A DNA stretch of 64,000 nt from Pseudomonas sp. NBRC 111124 (GCF_001320245.1 NZ_BCBA01000047.1:27124-91123), one strand, 5' to 3'; shown: positions 1 to 8,489, counted from the stretch's first letter. The notes: a model not told the origin generated them from the letters alone. Program-made: numbers and translations.

Positions 1-904
1 CCTTGGCCTTTTCCGGGCTGCCGTTGTCCTTGCGGAAGATCATCCAGGTGTAGGAAGTGATCGGGTAGGACTTGGCACCTTCCGGGTCTGGCAGGTGAGC
101 GATCAGGTTTTCCGGCATTTTCACCGCAGCCAGTGCTTCGGCACCGCTTTCGGCGTTCGGCACGACGTAGTGGCCGGCCTTGTTTTCCAGCTCGGCGAAG
201 TCGACCTTGGCCAGCTTGGCGAAGCCGTATTCGATGTAGCCGATGGCGCCCGGGGTCTGGCGAACGGTGGCGGTCACGCCGTCGTTCTTCGGCGACTTGA
301 TGAACTTGTCGGTGGCTGGCCAGTTGACCGTGTTGCCTTCACCCAGGTCTTTCTTGAAGTCGGCGTTGATGGCCGACAGGTGCTTGGTGAACACAGCGTT
401 GGTACCGCTGGAGTCGGCACGCACGACCACGGTGATCGGCAGCTCAGGCAGCTTCAGGCCTGGGTTGGCCTTGACGATCTGTGGGTCGTTCCACTGGGTG
501 ATCTTGCCCAGGAAGATGTTGGAGTACACATCGCGTGGCAGTTTCAGGCCTTTCGGGTTGCCCGGCAGGTTGTAGGCCAGGACGATTTCACCGGCGGTCA
601 TCGGCAGCAACTGCACGCCTTCACCGACCTTGGCAATGTCTGCTTCGCTCATGGCCGAGTCGCTGGCGGCGAAGTCGACGGTCTTGTTCAGGAAGTCCTG
701 AACGCCTGCCCCGCTCCCCTTGGACTGGTAGTCGACGGTGACGCCAGCAGTGTTCTTGCTGAAGTCCTTGAACCAGGTCAGGTAGATCGGTGCAGGGAAA
801 CTGGCGCCGGAACCGGTCAGGCGAACGTTGTCTGCGGCAAAGGCCGAAGTGGCGCTAAGCGAGACGGCAACAGCGAGTGCAGCAGACTTCATCAGGCGTA
901 TCAT
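1..904 (-). CDS. pstS: PstS phosphate-binding protein (3' end off window)
   Basis: Periplasmic phosphate-binding subunit of the PstSCAB importer. The reading frame runs off the left edge, so about 300 residues are visible and the C-terminus is missing. It begins MIRLMKSAALAVAVSLSATS and has a Sec signal peptide ending at AFA-ADN, followed by the family motifs TGSGASFPAP, YQSKGSGAG and ADSSGTNAVF, which contact phosphate. The start at 904 follows GGAG; an internal Met at 892 is an alternative. A multi-unit Pho box lies directly upstream, so PhoB control under phosphate starvation is expected. The pstCAB genes, if present, lie outside the window. Confidence 0.95.
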   Translation of the reverse strand, partial: MIRLMKSAALAVAVSLSATSAFAADNVRLTGSGASFPAPIYLTWFKDFSKNTAGVTVDYQSKGSGAGVQDFLNKTVDFAASDSAMSEADIAKVGEGVQLLPMTAGEIVLAYNLPGNPKGLKLPRDVYSNIFLGKITQWNDPQIVKANPGLKLPELPITVVVRADSSGTNAVFTKHLSAINADFKKDLGEGNTVNWPATDKFIKSPKNDGVTATVRQTPGAIGYIEYGFAKLAKVDFAELENKAGHYVVPNAESGAEALAAVKMPENLIAHLPDPEGAKSYPITSYTWMIFRKDNGSPEKAK

Positions 905-935
905 GGAAAAAGCGCTCCGTGTGATGGCCGACACA

Positions 936-979
936 CTTTGCAGCAGCTGTGTTACAGCTTTGTGACTGTTGAATGGCAG
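936..979 (-). promoter_or_regulatory. Pho box (PhoB operator) of pstS
   Basis: Read on the minus strand there are consecutive 11-bp units: CTGCCATTCAA, CAGTCACAAAG, CTGTAACACAG and a weaker CTGCTGCAAAG. They match the CTGTCAT-plus-AT-rich-tetramer repeat bound by PhoB, and end 32 bp before the pstS start. Known for pstS promoters in Pseudomonas and E. coli; assignment here is by pattern only. Confidence 0.75.
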
Positions 980-1109
980 TGAACCCTTCAACCCCCTCTA
1001 GAATGGGGCACACAGTCAGCGGGCTGTCATTCCTTGGTAACCAAATGTGAATGGCGACGTTGCCGCCACCCAGCCTGCCCTGATGATGAAGCGCTGCAAC
1101 TGGCCGAGG

Positions 1110-1601
1110 TCAGAGCGCCATGACCATTTCATGCCAGGCCATGCCACCGTGGTCCGAGAGCGAAGGCCGCACATACTGGTAGCCCATCTTGCGGTACAGC
1201 TCGACGTGCTGTTCCTTGCACATGAGGTGGATGGTCTGTTTGCCCTGGGCCTGCATGCGGCTGATGAACTCGCTCATCAGCCGCTTGGCGTAACCCTTGC
1301 CCTGATGGGCCGTGTCCACCACCACCGACATGATCACCACGTTCGGCGCCTGCGGGTCGTGGCCGACCAGTTCCTTGAAGGCCTCGTCGGACATCACCAC
1401 TTCATGGGCGCAGCCGCTATTGATGAAGCCGACAATGCCATGGGGGTCTTCGAGTAGCAGAAAGCCCTCAGGGTATTGGCTGATGCGCGTGCGGATCTTC
1501 TCCAGCGTGGCCGCTTCGTCACCCTCGTAGGCACCGATTTCAATCGCGAAGCAGCGCTCGGCGTCACCGATGACAGGTTGGCGGAAAGTCATGTTGCTCA
1601 T
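1110..1601 (-). CDS. GNAT family N-acetyltransferase
   Basis: Probable cytoplasmic acetyl-CoA-dependent N-acetyltransferase of 163 aa, a normal single-domain GNAT length. The acetyl-CoA pyrophosphate-binding loop Q-G-K-G-Y-A is at about residues 100-105, after the beta-4 strand VVIMSVVVD, and the C-terminal HVELYRKMGYQYV is the usual GNAT beta-6/7 region. Its overall arrangement resembles the arylalkylamine (serotonin) acetyltransferase branch, but the substrate cannot be told from sequence. It stands alone on the minus strand between pstS and a divergent DJ-1 protein. Confidence 0.85.
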   Translation of the reverse strand: MSNMTFRQPVIGDAERCFAIEIGAYEGDEAATLEKIRTRISQYPEGFLLLEDPHGIVGFINSGCAHEVVMSDEAFKELVGHDPQAPNVVIMSVVVDTAHQGKGYAKRLMSEFISRMQAQGKQTIHLMCKEQHVELYRKMGYQYVRPSLSDHGGMAWHEMVMAL

Positions 1602-1770
1602 AGGCAGGCCTGCGTAAATGAAAGGATGATGGCGATAGGGTAATTGAGTCAGGCCGCAAACCCCTCATGCTTTTCAAGGACTCTCACGGAACGCTTGCTG
1701 CGCCCTGCCCTCCCATGTTCACGCAGGGCGAACGGCGCACTGCCCATTCACATCCGCAGGAGTGGCTCTC

Positions 1771-2466
1771 GTGAAAAAGATCCTGATGGTGCTCACCTCG
1801 CACGACCAGCTGGGCGACACCGGCAAGAAAACCGGCTTCTGGCTGGAGGAATTCGCCGCACCCTACTACGTGTTCATCGACGCCGATATCGACGTCACCC
1901 TCGCTTCACCCAAAGGTGGCCAGCCTCCGCTGGACCCGAAAAGCGACGAACCGGAAGCGCAAACCGAAGCCACCCGGCGCTTCGCCAGCGACACCGAGGG
2001 GCAGATGGCACTGGCCGACACCGTGCCGCTGGGCGAAATCGACCCGTACCAGTTCGATGCAGTGTTCTACCCCGGTGGCCACGGGCCGCTGTGGGACCTG
2101 GCCGAAGACAAGGACTCGATCACCTTGCTCGAAGCCTTCTATGCGTCCAACAAGCCGATAGCTGCGGTGTGCCATGCACCCGGCGTGCTGAAGCACGTCA
2201 AGGCGCCAGATGGCCATTCGGTGGTCAAAGGCAAGCGAGTAACCGGGTTCACCAACAGTGAAGAAGAGGCGGTCGGGCTGACCCAGGTCGTGCCATTCCT
2301 GGTCGAAGACATGCTCAAGGCCACCGGCGCCGACTACGCCAAGGCGGCAGACTGGGCTAGCCATGTGATCGAGGACGGCCACCTGATCACCGGCCAGAAC
2401 CCTGCCTCATCCGAGGCGGCGGCCAAGGCCTTGCTCAAGCGCCTGGCGCAAGAGCCAGGGGCTTGA
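1771..2466 (+). CDS. DJ-1/PfpI family protein (type 1 glutamine amidotransferase-like)
   Basis: A 231-aa HchA-like DJ-1/PfpI protein. The nucleophile elbow AVCHAP carries Cys134 followed by His135, with the conserved Glu near residue 26 and the YPGGHGPLWD loop at about 100-109. Relatives include the E. coli glyoxalase/deglycase HchA and thiol stress proteins. The GTG at 1771 is preferred because AGGAG (1758-1762) sits 8 bases before it; the in-frame GTG at 1762 overlaps that ribosome site. Monocistronic, ending in a hairpin shared with the convergent operon. Function as glyoxalase, chaperone or amidase is not decidable here. Confidence 0.88.
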   Translation: MKKILMVLTSHDQLGDTGKKTGFWLEEFAAPYYVFIDADIDVTLASPKGGQPPLDPKSDEPEAQTEATRRFASDTEGQMALADTVPLGEIDPYQFDAVFYPGGHGPLWDLAEDKDSITLLEAFYASNKPIAAVCHAPGVLKHVKAPDGHSVVKGKRVTGFTNSEEEAVGLTQVVPFLVEDMLKATGADYAKAADWASHVIEDGHLITGQNPASSEAAAKALLKRLAQEPGA

Positions 2467-2482
2467 GCCATCGGCGCAACCA

Positions 2483-2509
2483 GCCCGCTTCTGCATCGCA
2501 GAAGCGGGC
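2483..2509. terminator. Terminator-like hairpin between convergent genes
   Basis: An 11-bp perfect stem (GCCCGCTTCTG, loop CATCG, then the complement) lies between the convergent genes ending at 2466 and 2532. There is no clear T-run on either side, so rho-independent termination is only probable. Confidence 0.55.
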
Positions 2510-2531
2510 CGGCAAGGGAGGGTGATGGCGA

Positions 2532-3338
2532 TCACTGGGTGAAGCCCAACCCGGCGGACAGGTCGGCGCCCTCGGGTTTGCGTTCGGCCTGTGCCGACGC
2601 GGGCCCTCCCGCCTCGTCCAGCGCCTGCCCGACCGCCGCCTTCACCTCGTTGCCCTTGCCTTTCAGGGTGTCGGTCAAGCGGTCACTGCTGGGTCCCATC
2701 AGCTCATCCTCCTTACGTGTACTCGGCAATGCCGCCCCCAACGCCGCGCCCAGCGCGATCCCCAAGGCCGCCATCACCAGCGGTTGCTCGCGCAGCAGCT
2801 GATCGACCTGCCCCTTCAACGCCGTGGTCTGGTCGGCCACCTTGTGCGCAGAATCGCGCAACCTGTCGCTGGAGGCCCCCAGGGTCGCGCGCGCCCCGCT
2901 GCCAAGTTCACTGGCCCGGTCACGTGCGTCATGGGCCTTCATGCGGGCCGTCTGGCTGGCATCGTGCACCGCCTCTGCGGCATGCGCGAACGCACCTTTG
3001 AGCGTGTCGACCGCCTCGCCGACCTTGTCACCCAAACCCGGGCCTTGATGGGCAGGCCCAGGGTTGAACGGGCGGTTCTGGTTCAGCCCCAGCCAGGCCA
3101 GGCCGAGTACCGTGAGGGAAGCGGGAACGGGGTTGTTCTTGAGGGTGGTGCCGAGGTTCTGGAAAAATTCGCCGCCATTGCCCTTGGCATAGGCCAACAC
3201 CCGGTCGACCATCTGCCCAGGGCTCAAGCGCTGCTCCAGGGCATCTACCAGGTCGCTGATGTGCTCGCGCCTGGCATTGATTTCCTGCTCGAGCAGGTCG
3301 GGGTCCTTTTGCGCATCATGTTCGAAGGACGTGGTCAT
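2532..3338 (-). CDS. DUF3618 domain-containing membrane protein
   Basis: A 268-aa protein with an N-terminal DUF3618 segment (LLEQEINARREHISDLVDAL then RLSPGQMVD, about residues 15-45). This is followed by one short hydrophobic stretch near residues 72-86, a long Ala-rich amphipathic helical region (DASQTARMKAHDARDRAS) and a second hydrophobic helix rich in Gly and Ala near 184-205. It is the last gene of a three-gene operon: its ATG overlaps the stop of the holin-like gene by 4 bases. The arrangement recalls E. coli yqjD-yqjE-yqjK, whose products are small inner-membrane proteins, YqjD being ribosome-associated in stationary phase. Exact function is unknown. Confidence 0.85.
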   Translation of the reverse strand: MTTSFEHDAQKDPDLLEQEINARREHISDLVDALEQRLSPGQMVDRVLAYAKGNGGEFFQNLGTTLKNNPVPASLTVLGLAWLGLNQNRPFNPGPAHQGPGLGDKVGEAVDTLKGAFAHAAEAVHDASQTARMKAHDARDRASELGSGARATLGASSDRLRDSAHKVADQTTALKGQVDQLLREQPLVMAALGIALGAALGAALPSTRKEDELMGPSSDRLTDTLKGKGNEVKAAVGQALDEAGGPASAQAERKPEGADLSAGLGFTQ

Positions 3339-3766
3339 GGCAATTTCCTCTTCAATGTTTCCTGGTCCTGCTGCATGGCATGCATGGCACGGTCAGGGGC
3401 CAGGTGGGCAGGCTCGAACTGCTTCTTGCCCGACTGCAGCATGATGAAGCCGATCACCACCGTCACCGCGCCCACGATCAGTGCCGCCAGCCACGGCTGC
3501 ACGACCAGTGCCAAGGCGTATACCGCGGCCAGCAGAAGGATGATGAAGCCTGCCAGCACCACGATTGCGCCTGCCGCCACGGCAGCCGTGCCGGCCTTCA
3601 GGGTCGCCAGGTTCTGCTGCAACTCGGCCTTGGCCAGGGCCAGTTCCTGGGTGAACAGCGCTGGCACCTCGCGCATCAGCTGGCGCAACAGGCCTCCGAC
3701 GCCGACCGCCTCCTCTTCCGGTGTGTGCAAGCCCGGGGTGGTATGGAAAGGATCCTTGTTCATCAT
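3335..3766 (-). CDS. Phage-holin-family / YqjE-like membrane protein
   Basis: A 143-aa protein of the YqjE (DUF1469, 'holin-X') family. A cytoplasmic amphipathic helix (LLRQLMREVPALFTQELALA) precedes two transmembrane helices at about residues 60-88 and 91-111 in a hairpin, then a short charged tail. These proteins are named holin-like for topology, but no lysis genes are nearby, so a phage role is unlikely. It overlaps both neighbours by 4 bases (ATGA), which shows translational coupling within the operon. Confidence 0.85.
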   Translation of the reverse strand: MMNKDPFHTTPGLHTPEEEAVGVGGLLRQLMREVPALFTQELALAKAELQQNLATLKAGTAAVAAGAIVVLAGFIILLLAAVYALALVVQPWLAALIVGAVTVVIGFIMLQSGKKQFEPAHLAPDRAMHAMQQDQETLKRKLP

Positions 3767-4353
3767 TCGCCTCCTTTGAGCGGGTCACGCTCGAACGGGC
3801 CACCGGCGACCGGCGTGCCGGCACCGACGCCGATGGGATCGACCGGGGTAAAAGGTTCGCGAGTGGATACATCGCTGCCCTTGTCTGGGGTTACCCCTTG
3901 CGCCGGGCGGGGTTCGCTGACGTTGCCAGACGGCGCATCAGCGGCGGTAGCTGCGCTGGCACTGGCGCGTATGAAGCGCGACATGGCAAAGCCGATCGCA
4001 ACGCTGCCGGCGAGAAACAGCGCCGGGTTGTCGCGGGCCAGTTGCGCGCCCCGGTGCAGCAGTGTTTCGGCGCTTTCATGGCGCACCTGCTCGGCAAAGT
4101 TGCCTACGCATTCGGCCGCCTGGCTCAGGTAATGCGAAAGGCCGAGGCTGTCGTTGCCTTCCAGCGCCGACGCCGCCGAGCGGGCGCCCTCCTTCAGCGA
4201 GTCGAGCTGATCGGCTGCGCTATCACGGTAGTGCTCGAACTGCTCGCCGCCCTTTTGCCTGGCCTCGCCAAGCAACGCGCCCGCGTCGTCGGCAATGGCA
4301 TGCACAGGGTCTTGGCCAGGTGGCGATGTGGCACTCTGATCGGTCTTGTCCAT
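3763..4353 (-). CDS. YqjD/DUF883-like membrane-anchored protein
   Basis: First gene of the three-gene operon, 196 aa from the ATG at 4353. This start follows GAGGG with 7 bases of spacing; the ATG at 4404 has no purine-rich site. The N-terminal two thirds form charged helices (GEQFEHYRDSAADQLDSLKE), followed by NPALFLAGSVAIGFAMSRFI, the hydrophobic anchor typical of YqjD/ElaB-type proteins, and then a disordered Pro/Gly/Thr-rich tail of about 60 residues that the E. coli proteins lack. Known relatives tether ribosomes or other factors to the inner membrane in stationary phase; that role is only inferred here. Confidence 0.75.
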   Translation of the reverse strand: MDKTDQSATSPPGQDPVHAIADDAGALLGEARQKGGEQFEHYRDSAADQLDSLKEGARSAASALEGNDSLGLSHYLSQAAECVGNFAEQVRHESAETLLHRGAQLARDNPALFLAGSVAIGFAMSRFIRASASAATAADAPSGNVSEPRPAQGVTPDKGSDVSTREPFTPVDPIGVGAGTPVAGGPFERDPLKGGE

Positions 4354-4666
4354 CGTTACGCCCTCGAAGCTGGGTGATTGAGCGAATGCCGCTTTGTCGG
4401 GCATTCATTCGAGGGACGCGGCCAGTTCGGCGGGAGTTCAGCCTGAGTGATCTATAACATTCGCCTTGCGGTCTAAACAAACCAGCCCCTCTGAACATCG
4501 CGTCAACAACCCCAGCAGCGGCTTTGTGCGCCCGCGAACCCGCGGTTCACAGCGGCCAGGCGGGCGCTGTCGGTGGGCTGGCGTGACACAATCTGAACTT
4601 TACCTCTCGATTTTGCCTACCTTGCATAGACTGTGTAGACCACCTTCCTGTACAGGAGTTGAATCG

Positions 4667-5878
4667 ATGAGAGCTTTGACTTATCACGGTCCCCAGGATG
4701 TCAGGGTCGACAACGTGCCTGATCCGGTCATCCAGCAGGATGACGACATGATTCTGCGGGTGACGACTACGTCCATCTGCGGGTCCGATCTGCACCTTTA
4801 CCACGGTAAGATCTCGCAGACCGAACCCGGCGACATCTTTGGCCACGAGTTCATGGGCATCGTCGAGGAAACCGGCCCCGGGGTCAGCAACGTGCAGGTG
4901 GGTGATCGCGTGGTGATTCCTTTCGTGATCGCCTGCGGCAGTTGTTACTTCTGCCAGCTCAAACTGTTCGCCGCCTGTGAAACCACCAACACCGACCGGG
5001 GCGCCATCGTCAACAGGAACGGCATGCCGCCTGGGGCCGCGCTGTTTGGCTTCAGCCATCTGTATGGCGGTGTGCAGGGCAGCCAGGCCGAGTATGTGCG
5101 CGTACCCAAGGCCAACTTCGGCCCGTTCAAGGTGCCTGCGGCCATCAGCGACGAAAAAGCGCTGTTCCTTTCCAATACCCTGCCCACCGCGTGGCAGGCG
5201 GTCATCAATGCGCAGGTCGGCCCGGGCTCGACGGTCGCCATCTACGGCGCCGGGCCGGTCGGCCTGCTGAGCGCCGCGTGCGCGCGCATGCTCGGCGCGC
5301 AGACGATCTTCATGGTCGACGGCAACGACTACCGCCTGGACTTCGCCCGCGACGCCTACGGCGTGGTGCCGATCAACATCGACCAGGATGATGACCCAGC
5401 CGTCAGCATCATTCACCTCACACCTGGCAGGCGCGGGGTGGATGCGGTGATTGATGCAGTGGGGTTCGAAGCCAAGGGCAGCACCGCTGAATCGCTGTTG
5501 ACCACGTTCAAGATCGAAGGCAGCAGGGACAAGGCGCTGCGCCAGAGCATCACCGCGGTGCGCCGGGGCGGGGTGGTCAGCGTGCCCGGCGTTTACTCCG
5601 GCTTCATCCATGGCCTGCAGTTCGGTGATGCCTTCGACAAGGGCCTGACCTTCAAGATGGGCCAGACCCACGTGCACAAATACCTCCCCGAACTGCTCGA
5701 ACACATCGAAGCCGGGCGCTTGCAGCCTGAGCTGATCACCAGTCACCGCCTGGCCCTGGAAGAAGCTCCAATGGGCTACAAGATGTTCGACCAGAAGCGC
5801 GACGAATGCCGCAAGGTCATCCTGGTACCTGGCGCCGCGCCTGGCACGCTGGGCAACGACGCTCACCTGGCGAGGTAG
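4667..5878 (+). CDS. Zinc-dependent alcohol dehydrogenase (formaldehyde-dehydrogenase-like MDR)
   Basis: A 403-aa medium-chain dehydrogenase. Catalytic zinc ligands are Cys38 (ICGSDLH) with His60-Glu61 (FGHEFMG). The structural zinc site is Cys90, Cys93, Cys96 and Cys104 (CGSCYFC, seven residues, C). The Rossmann loop is YGAGPVGLLSA. The shape matches the glutathione-independent formaldehyde dehydrogenase-like branch that oxidises aldehydes or alcohols with NAD(P)+; the true substrate is unknown. AGGAG at 4654-4658 gives 8 bases of spacing to this ATG; more upstream in-frame starts lack such a site. It is monocistronic and followed by a hairpin. Confidence 0.9.
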   Translation: MRALTYHGPQDVRVDNVPDPVIQQDDDMILRVTTTSICGSDLHLYHGKISQTEPGDIFGHEFMGIVEETGPGVSNVQVGDRVVIPFVIACGSCYFCQLKLFAACETTNTDRGAIVNRNGMPPGAALFGFSHLYGGVQGSQAEYVRVPKANFGPFKVPAAISDEKALFLSNTLPTAWQAVINAQVGPGSTVAIYGAGPVGLLSAACARMLGAQTIFMVDGNDYRLDFARDAYGVVPINIDQDDDPAVSIIHLTPGRRGVDAVIDAVGFEAKGSTAESLLTTFKIEGSRDKALRQSITAVRRGGVVSVPGVYSGFIHGLQFGDAFDKGLTFKMGQTHVHKYLPELLEHIEAGRLQPELITSHRLALEEAPMGYKMFDQKRDECRKVILVPGAAPGTLGNDAHLAR

Positions 5879-5891
5879 TGCGCCGGTACAC

Positions 5892-5922
5892 CCTGCAGCC
5901 GGGCTGAATGCCCGGCTACAGG
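5892..5922. terminator. Hairpin between convergent genes
   Basis: AGCCGGGC-TGAAT-GCCCGGCT forms an 8-bp stem, extended by CCTG/CAGG across one mismatch. It separates the alcohol dehydrogenase from the convergent small gene at 5932. No T-run follows, so it is a probable bidirectional terminator or 3' stabilising hairpin. Confidence 0.55.
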
Positions 5923-5931
5923 GGCAGGTAT

Positions 5932-6156
5932 TCAGCGCCGGGTTTTCGCTTCGGCGTCGTCCAGGCGCTGGTTGATCTGGCGGGTCTGTTCTTCCTGCTC
6001 CTTGACGGAGGTGGGCGTGATGGCCTTGTCCACCGCTTCGGTATCCGGGTCCGGGCGCTCGAGCACCGGGCCCGACACCTGCTCCCCATGCTGCGCCTCT
6101 TCAGAAGAAAGCGACCGCGGGACTTTATCGCCGGTCTTGCCGTCATCAGCTTTCAT
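5932..6156 (-). CDS. Small hydrophilic protein, unknown function
   Basis: A 74-aa protein beginning MKADDGKTGDKVPRS, highly charged (many Asp, Glu, Lys, Arg), without hydrophobic segments, and with a C-terminal helix EQEEQTRQINQRLDDAEAK that may form a coiled coil. GGAGAGG sits a few bases before the ATG, which supports translation. I recognise no domain. It belongs to a scatter of small hydrophilic proteins in this window (also 6311, 8019 and 24812) of the sort often induced by stress or stationary phase in Pseudomonas; that grouping is inference. Confidence 0.7.
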   Translation of the reverse strand: MKADDGKTGDKVPRSLSSEEAQHGEQVSGPVLERPDPDTEAVDKAITPTSVKEQEEQTRQINQRLDDAEAKTRR

Positions 6157-6310
6157 GGGCCTCTCCTCGCTTCACTGTGTGTTCTTTAATGAGCCCGACG
6201 GCGGCAAAAAAGTTTGATCCGATTGATCGTAGTGCCACTGGCGCAATCAGATTGAACAGCCACTGCGCAGCCGCTGCCTGAACGGGACAACGCCTGCAGA
6301 GGACCCCGCC

Positions 6311-6454
6311 ATGATCGACCCGACACACCCCGACCCTTACGTCGACGAAATACCCCACAACCCGGGCGAACCCGTGCCCAAACCGGAACCGGAGCAAGAG
6401 GCGCCTGAATGGCCCGAAGGCCAGGTGCCGCCGGAGGAGCAGTCCGACGGTTGA
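6311..6454 (+). CDS. 47-aa Pro/Glu-rich small protein
   Basis: A short frame encodes MIDPTHPDPYVDEIPHN followed by a Pro/Glu/Gln-rich acidic tail ending EEQSDG. It is preceded by CAGAGGA with about 7 bases of spacing and its stop lies 7 bases before the MFS start at 6462, so the two are probably co-transcribed. It is predicted acidic and disordered with no membrane segment. The function is unknown; the ribosome site and tight placement are the only support. Confidence 0.55.
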   Translation: MIDPTHPDPYVDEIPHNPGEPVPKPEPEQEAPEWPEGQVPPEEQSDG

Positions 6455-6461
6455 CACCAGG

Positions 6462-7937
6462 ATGACCACCCAAGCCCTGCAGCCGCCAAGCGATGCCTCG
6501 GCACGGGAGCGCCGGTACAGCACCGATATCCCGGCCCGCCTCGACCGCCTGGCGTGGACGCGATTTCATACGCTGCTGGTCCTGGCACTGGGCATCACCT
6601 GGCTGCTCGACGGCCTTGAAGTCACCCTGGCGGGCTCGGTAGCCGGCGCGCTGAAAGCCAGCCCGGCCCTGGCCATGAGCACGACCGAGATCGGCCTGGC
6701 GGGTGCCACCTACATCGCCGGTGCGGTACTCGGCGCGCTGTTCTTCGGCTGGCTGACCGACCGCCTGGGGCGGCGCAAGCTGTTCTTCATCACCCTGTTC
6801 CTGTACGTCGGCGCCACAGCGGCCACCGCGTTTTCCTGGAGCCTGTGGAGCTTTCTGCTGTTCCGCTTCTTCACCGGCGCCGGCATCGGCGGCGAGTACA
6901 CGGCAATCAACTCAACCATCCAGGAGTTCACCCCGGCGCGTTATCGCGGCTGGGTCGACCTGACCATCAACGGTACCTTCTGGCTCGGCGCCGCACTGGG
7001 CGCGGTGGGCGCCGTGATTCTGCTCGACCCGGCAGTAGCCGGCGGCGACCTGGGCTGGCGCCTGTGCTTCGGCATCGGCGCGCTGCTCGGCCTGTTGATC
7101 ATGCTGATGCGCCTGTGGATCCCGGAGAGCCCACGCTGGCTGATGATCCACAACCAGCCGCAAGCAGCCGAGCGCATCGTCGCCGACATCGAACGCCACT
7201 ACCACGAACGCGGGGTCGAGCTACCTCCCTTGCGGGCAACGCCCCTGCGCCTGCGCGCACGCGACCATACGCCGCTTCGCGAAGTGTTCCACAGCCTGTT
7301 TGTCGAGCATCGCCGCCGCGCACTGGTTGGCCTGACCCTGCTCAGCGCACAGGCATTCTTCTACAACGCCATCTTCTTCACCTATGCACTGGTACTCACC
7401 GATTTCTACGGCGTGCCGCCTGGCAAGGTGGGTTGGTACATCCTGCCCTTCGCGCTTGGCAACTTCTGCGGCCCGCTGCTGCTGGGCAGGCTGTTCGATG
7501 TGGTCGGCCGACGCATCATGATCAGCTCGACCTACCTGGTTTCAGGCGTGCTGCTGGCCGTCAGCGGCTACCTGTTCCAGCAGCAGCTGATCGACGTGAC
7601 CCAGCAGACCCTGGCCTGGATGGTGATTTTCTTTTTCGCCTCGGCGGCGGCCAGTTCGGCCTACCTCACCGTGGCAGAAACCTTCCCGCTGGAAATCCGC
7701 GCACTCGCCATCGCCGTGTTCTACGCATTCGGCACTGGCCTGGGTGGCTTGATCGGGCCGACCTTGTTCGGCGCACTGATCGCAAGCGGCCAGCGCATCA
7801 ATGTGCTGTACGGTTACCTGATCGGCGCCGCCCTGATGATCATTGCTTCCCTGGTCCAAGCCTTGTGGGGCGTGGCGGCCGAGCGGCGTTCACTGGAACA
7901 CGTGGCCAGGCCGCTGTCGCAGGTCGATGATCGGTGA
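6462..7937 (+). CDS. MFS transporter, sugar/metabolite:H+ symporter type
   Basis: A 491-aa major facilitator with 12 predicted helices. The loop 2-3 signature GWLTDRLGRR and the PESPRWLM motif after helix 6 mark the sugar-porter/aromatic-acid symporter superfamily, and an acidic Asp in helix 1 (WLLDGLEVTLAG) resembles aromatic-acid and metabolite symporters. An N-terminal cytoplasmic stretch of about 35 residues precedes helix 1. It probably imports an organic acid or sugar across the inner membrane; the substrate is unknown. Only a weak ribosome site (AGG) precedes the ATG, which fits coupling to the 47-aa gene just upstream. Confidence 0.88.
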   Translation: MTTQALQPPSDASARERRYSTDIPARLDRLAWTRFHTLLVLALGITWLLDGLEVTLAGSVAGALKASPALAMSTTEIGLAGATYIAGAVLGALFFGWLTDRLGRRKLFFITLFLYVGATAATAFSWSLWSFLLFRFFTGAGIGGEYTAINSTIQEFTPARYRGWVDLTINGTFWLGAALGAVGAVILLDPAVAGGDLGWRLCFGIGALLGLLIMLMRLWIPESPRWLMIHNQPQAAERIVADIERHYHERGVELPPLRATPLRLRARDHTPLREVFHSLFVEHRRRALVGLTLLSAQAFFYNAIFFTYALVLTDFYGVPPGKVGWYILPFALGNFCGPLLLGRLFDVVGRRIMISSTYLVSGVLLAVSGYLFQQQLIDVTQQTLAWMVIFFFASAAASSAYLTVAETFPLEIRALAIAVFYAFGTGLGGLIGPTLFGALIASGQRINVLYGYLIGAALMIIASLVQALWGVAAERRSLEHVARPLSQVDDR

Positions 7938-8018
7938 GTCACCGCCTGTCCGATCAATGGCACTCCAGGGGTCATTGAGCCTTCCACCGTTCATGCACAT
8001 CACGCAGGAGTACGTGCC

Positions 8019-8393
8019 ATGCCACGCGGCGACAAGGACAAATACACTGAGAAGCAGAAGCGCAAAGCCGAACACATCGAGGAAAGCTACGAGCACAAAG
8101 GTGTTTCGAAGGACGAAGCCGAGGCGCGCGCCTGGGCCACCGTGAACAAGCAGTCCGGTGGCGGCGACAAGTCAGGTGGGTCGGGCAGCAAGACCGCGTC
8201 TGCCGAGAAGAAAACTGCCCGTTCCGATTCGGCCAAACGTGCAGCGAAGACACGCGAGGGGCATGCACGGACATCGAACGCGTCGCTGGAAAGCCAGACC
8301 AAGCAAAGCCTGCTCAAGGAGGCGCGCAGCAAGAACATCAAGGGCCGCTCGACCATGACCAAGGCAGAGTTGGTGCAAGCACTGCGCAACTGA
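8019..8393 (+). CDS. Small basic protein with C-terminal Rho-N-like/SAP-type helix pair
   Basis: A 124-aa lysine-rich protein. The N-terminal part (GDKDKYTEKQKRKAEHIEES) resembles ChaB/'plasmid stabilisation' small proteins, the middle is a Gly/Ser/Lys linker, and the C-terminus (LLKEARSKNIKGRSTMTKAE) matches a Rho N-terminal/SAP-like helix-extended-helix that often binds nucleic acid. CAGGAG precedes the ATG. Many pseudomonads carry it labelled as a plasmid stabilisation protein, but nothing here suggests a plasmid. A nucleic-acid-binding stress protein is the best guess. Confidence 0.75.
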   Translation: MPRGDKDKYTEKQKRKAEHIEESYEHKGVSKDEAEARAWATVNKQSGGGDKSGGSGSKTASAEKKTARSDSAKRAAKTREGHARTSNASLESQTKQSLLKEARSKNIKGRSTMTKAELVQALRN

Positions 8394-8418
8394 ACCTGAC
8401 GTTGTCGGCCACGACACT

Positions 8419-8443
8419 GTTGCCGGGCAAACACCTGGGCAAC
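8419..8443 (+). promoter_or_regulatory. Candidate enhancer site for the sigma-54 promoter
   Basis: GTTGCCGGGCAAAC and a nearby GGGCAAC form overlapping inverted repeats (GTTGCC with GGCAAC, and TTGCC with GGCAA) about 75-100 bp upstream of the -24/-12 element. This is where an enhancer-binding protein such as SfnR would be expected to bind. The site assignment is inference from symmetry and position. Confidence 0.35.
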
Positions 8444-8489
8444 AGTTGGCGTGCATACACACAGGCAAATTTTTGCTGAACGGCTGCAA

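Noticed and set aside
95..982. Plus-strand open frame across the left edge
   Set aside because: The minus strand encodes PstS with signal peptide and ligand motifs; the plus frame is its shadow.
3335..3766. Possible prophage holin
   Set aside because: Topology is holin-like but no lysis, capsid or integrase genes are near; the operon matches the YqjD/YqjE-type housekeeping arrangement.
4547..5866. Long minus-strand frame opposite the alcohol dehydrogenase
   Set aside because: Antisense of a gene with all zinc ligands in place; no independent ribosome site or motif.
8019..8393. Plasmid stabilisation function
   Set aside because: The common label comes from annotation transfer; there is no toxin-antitoxin partner, partition gene or other plasmid sign around it.
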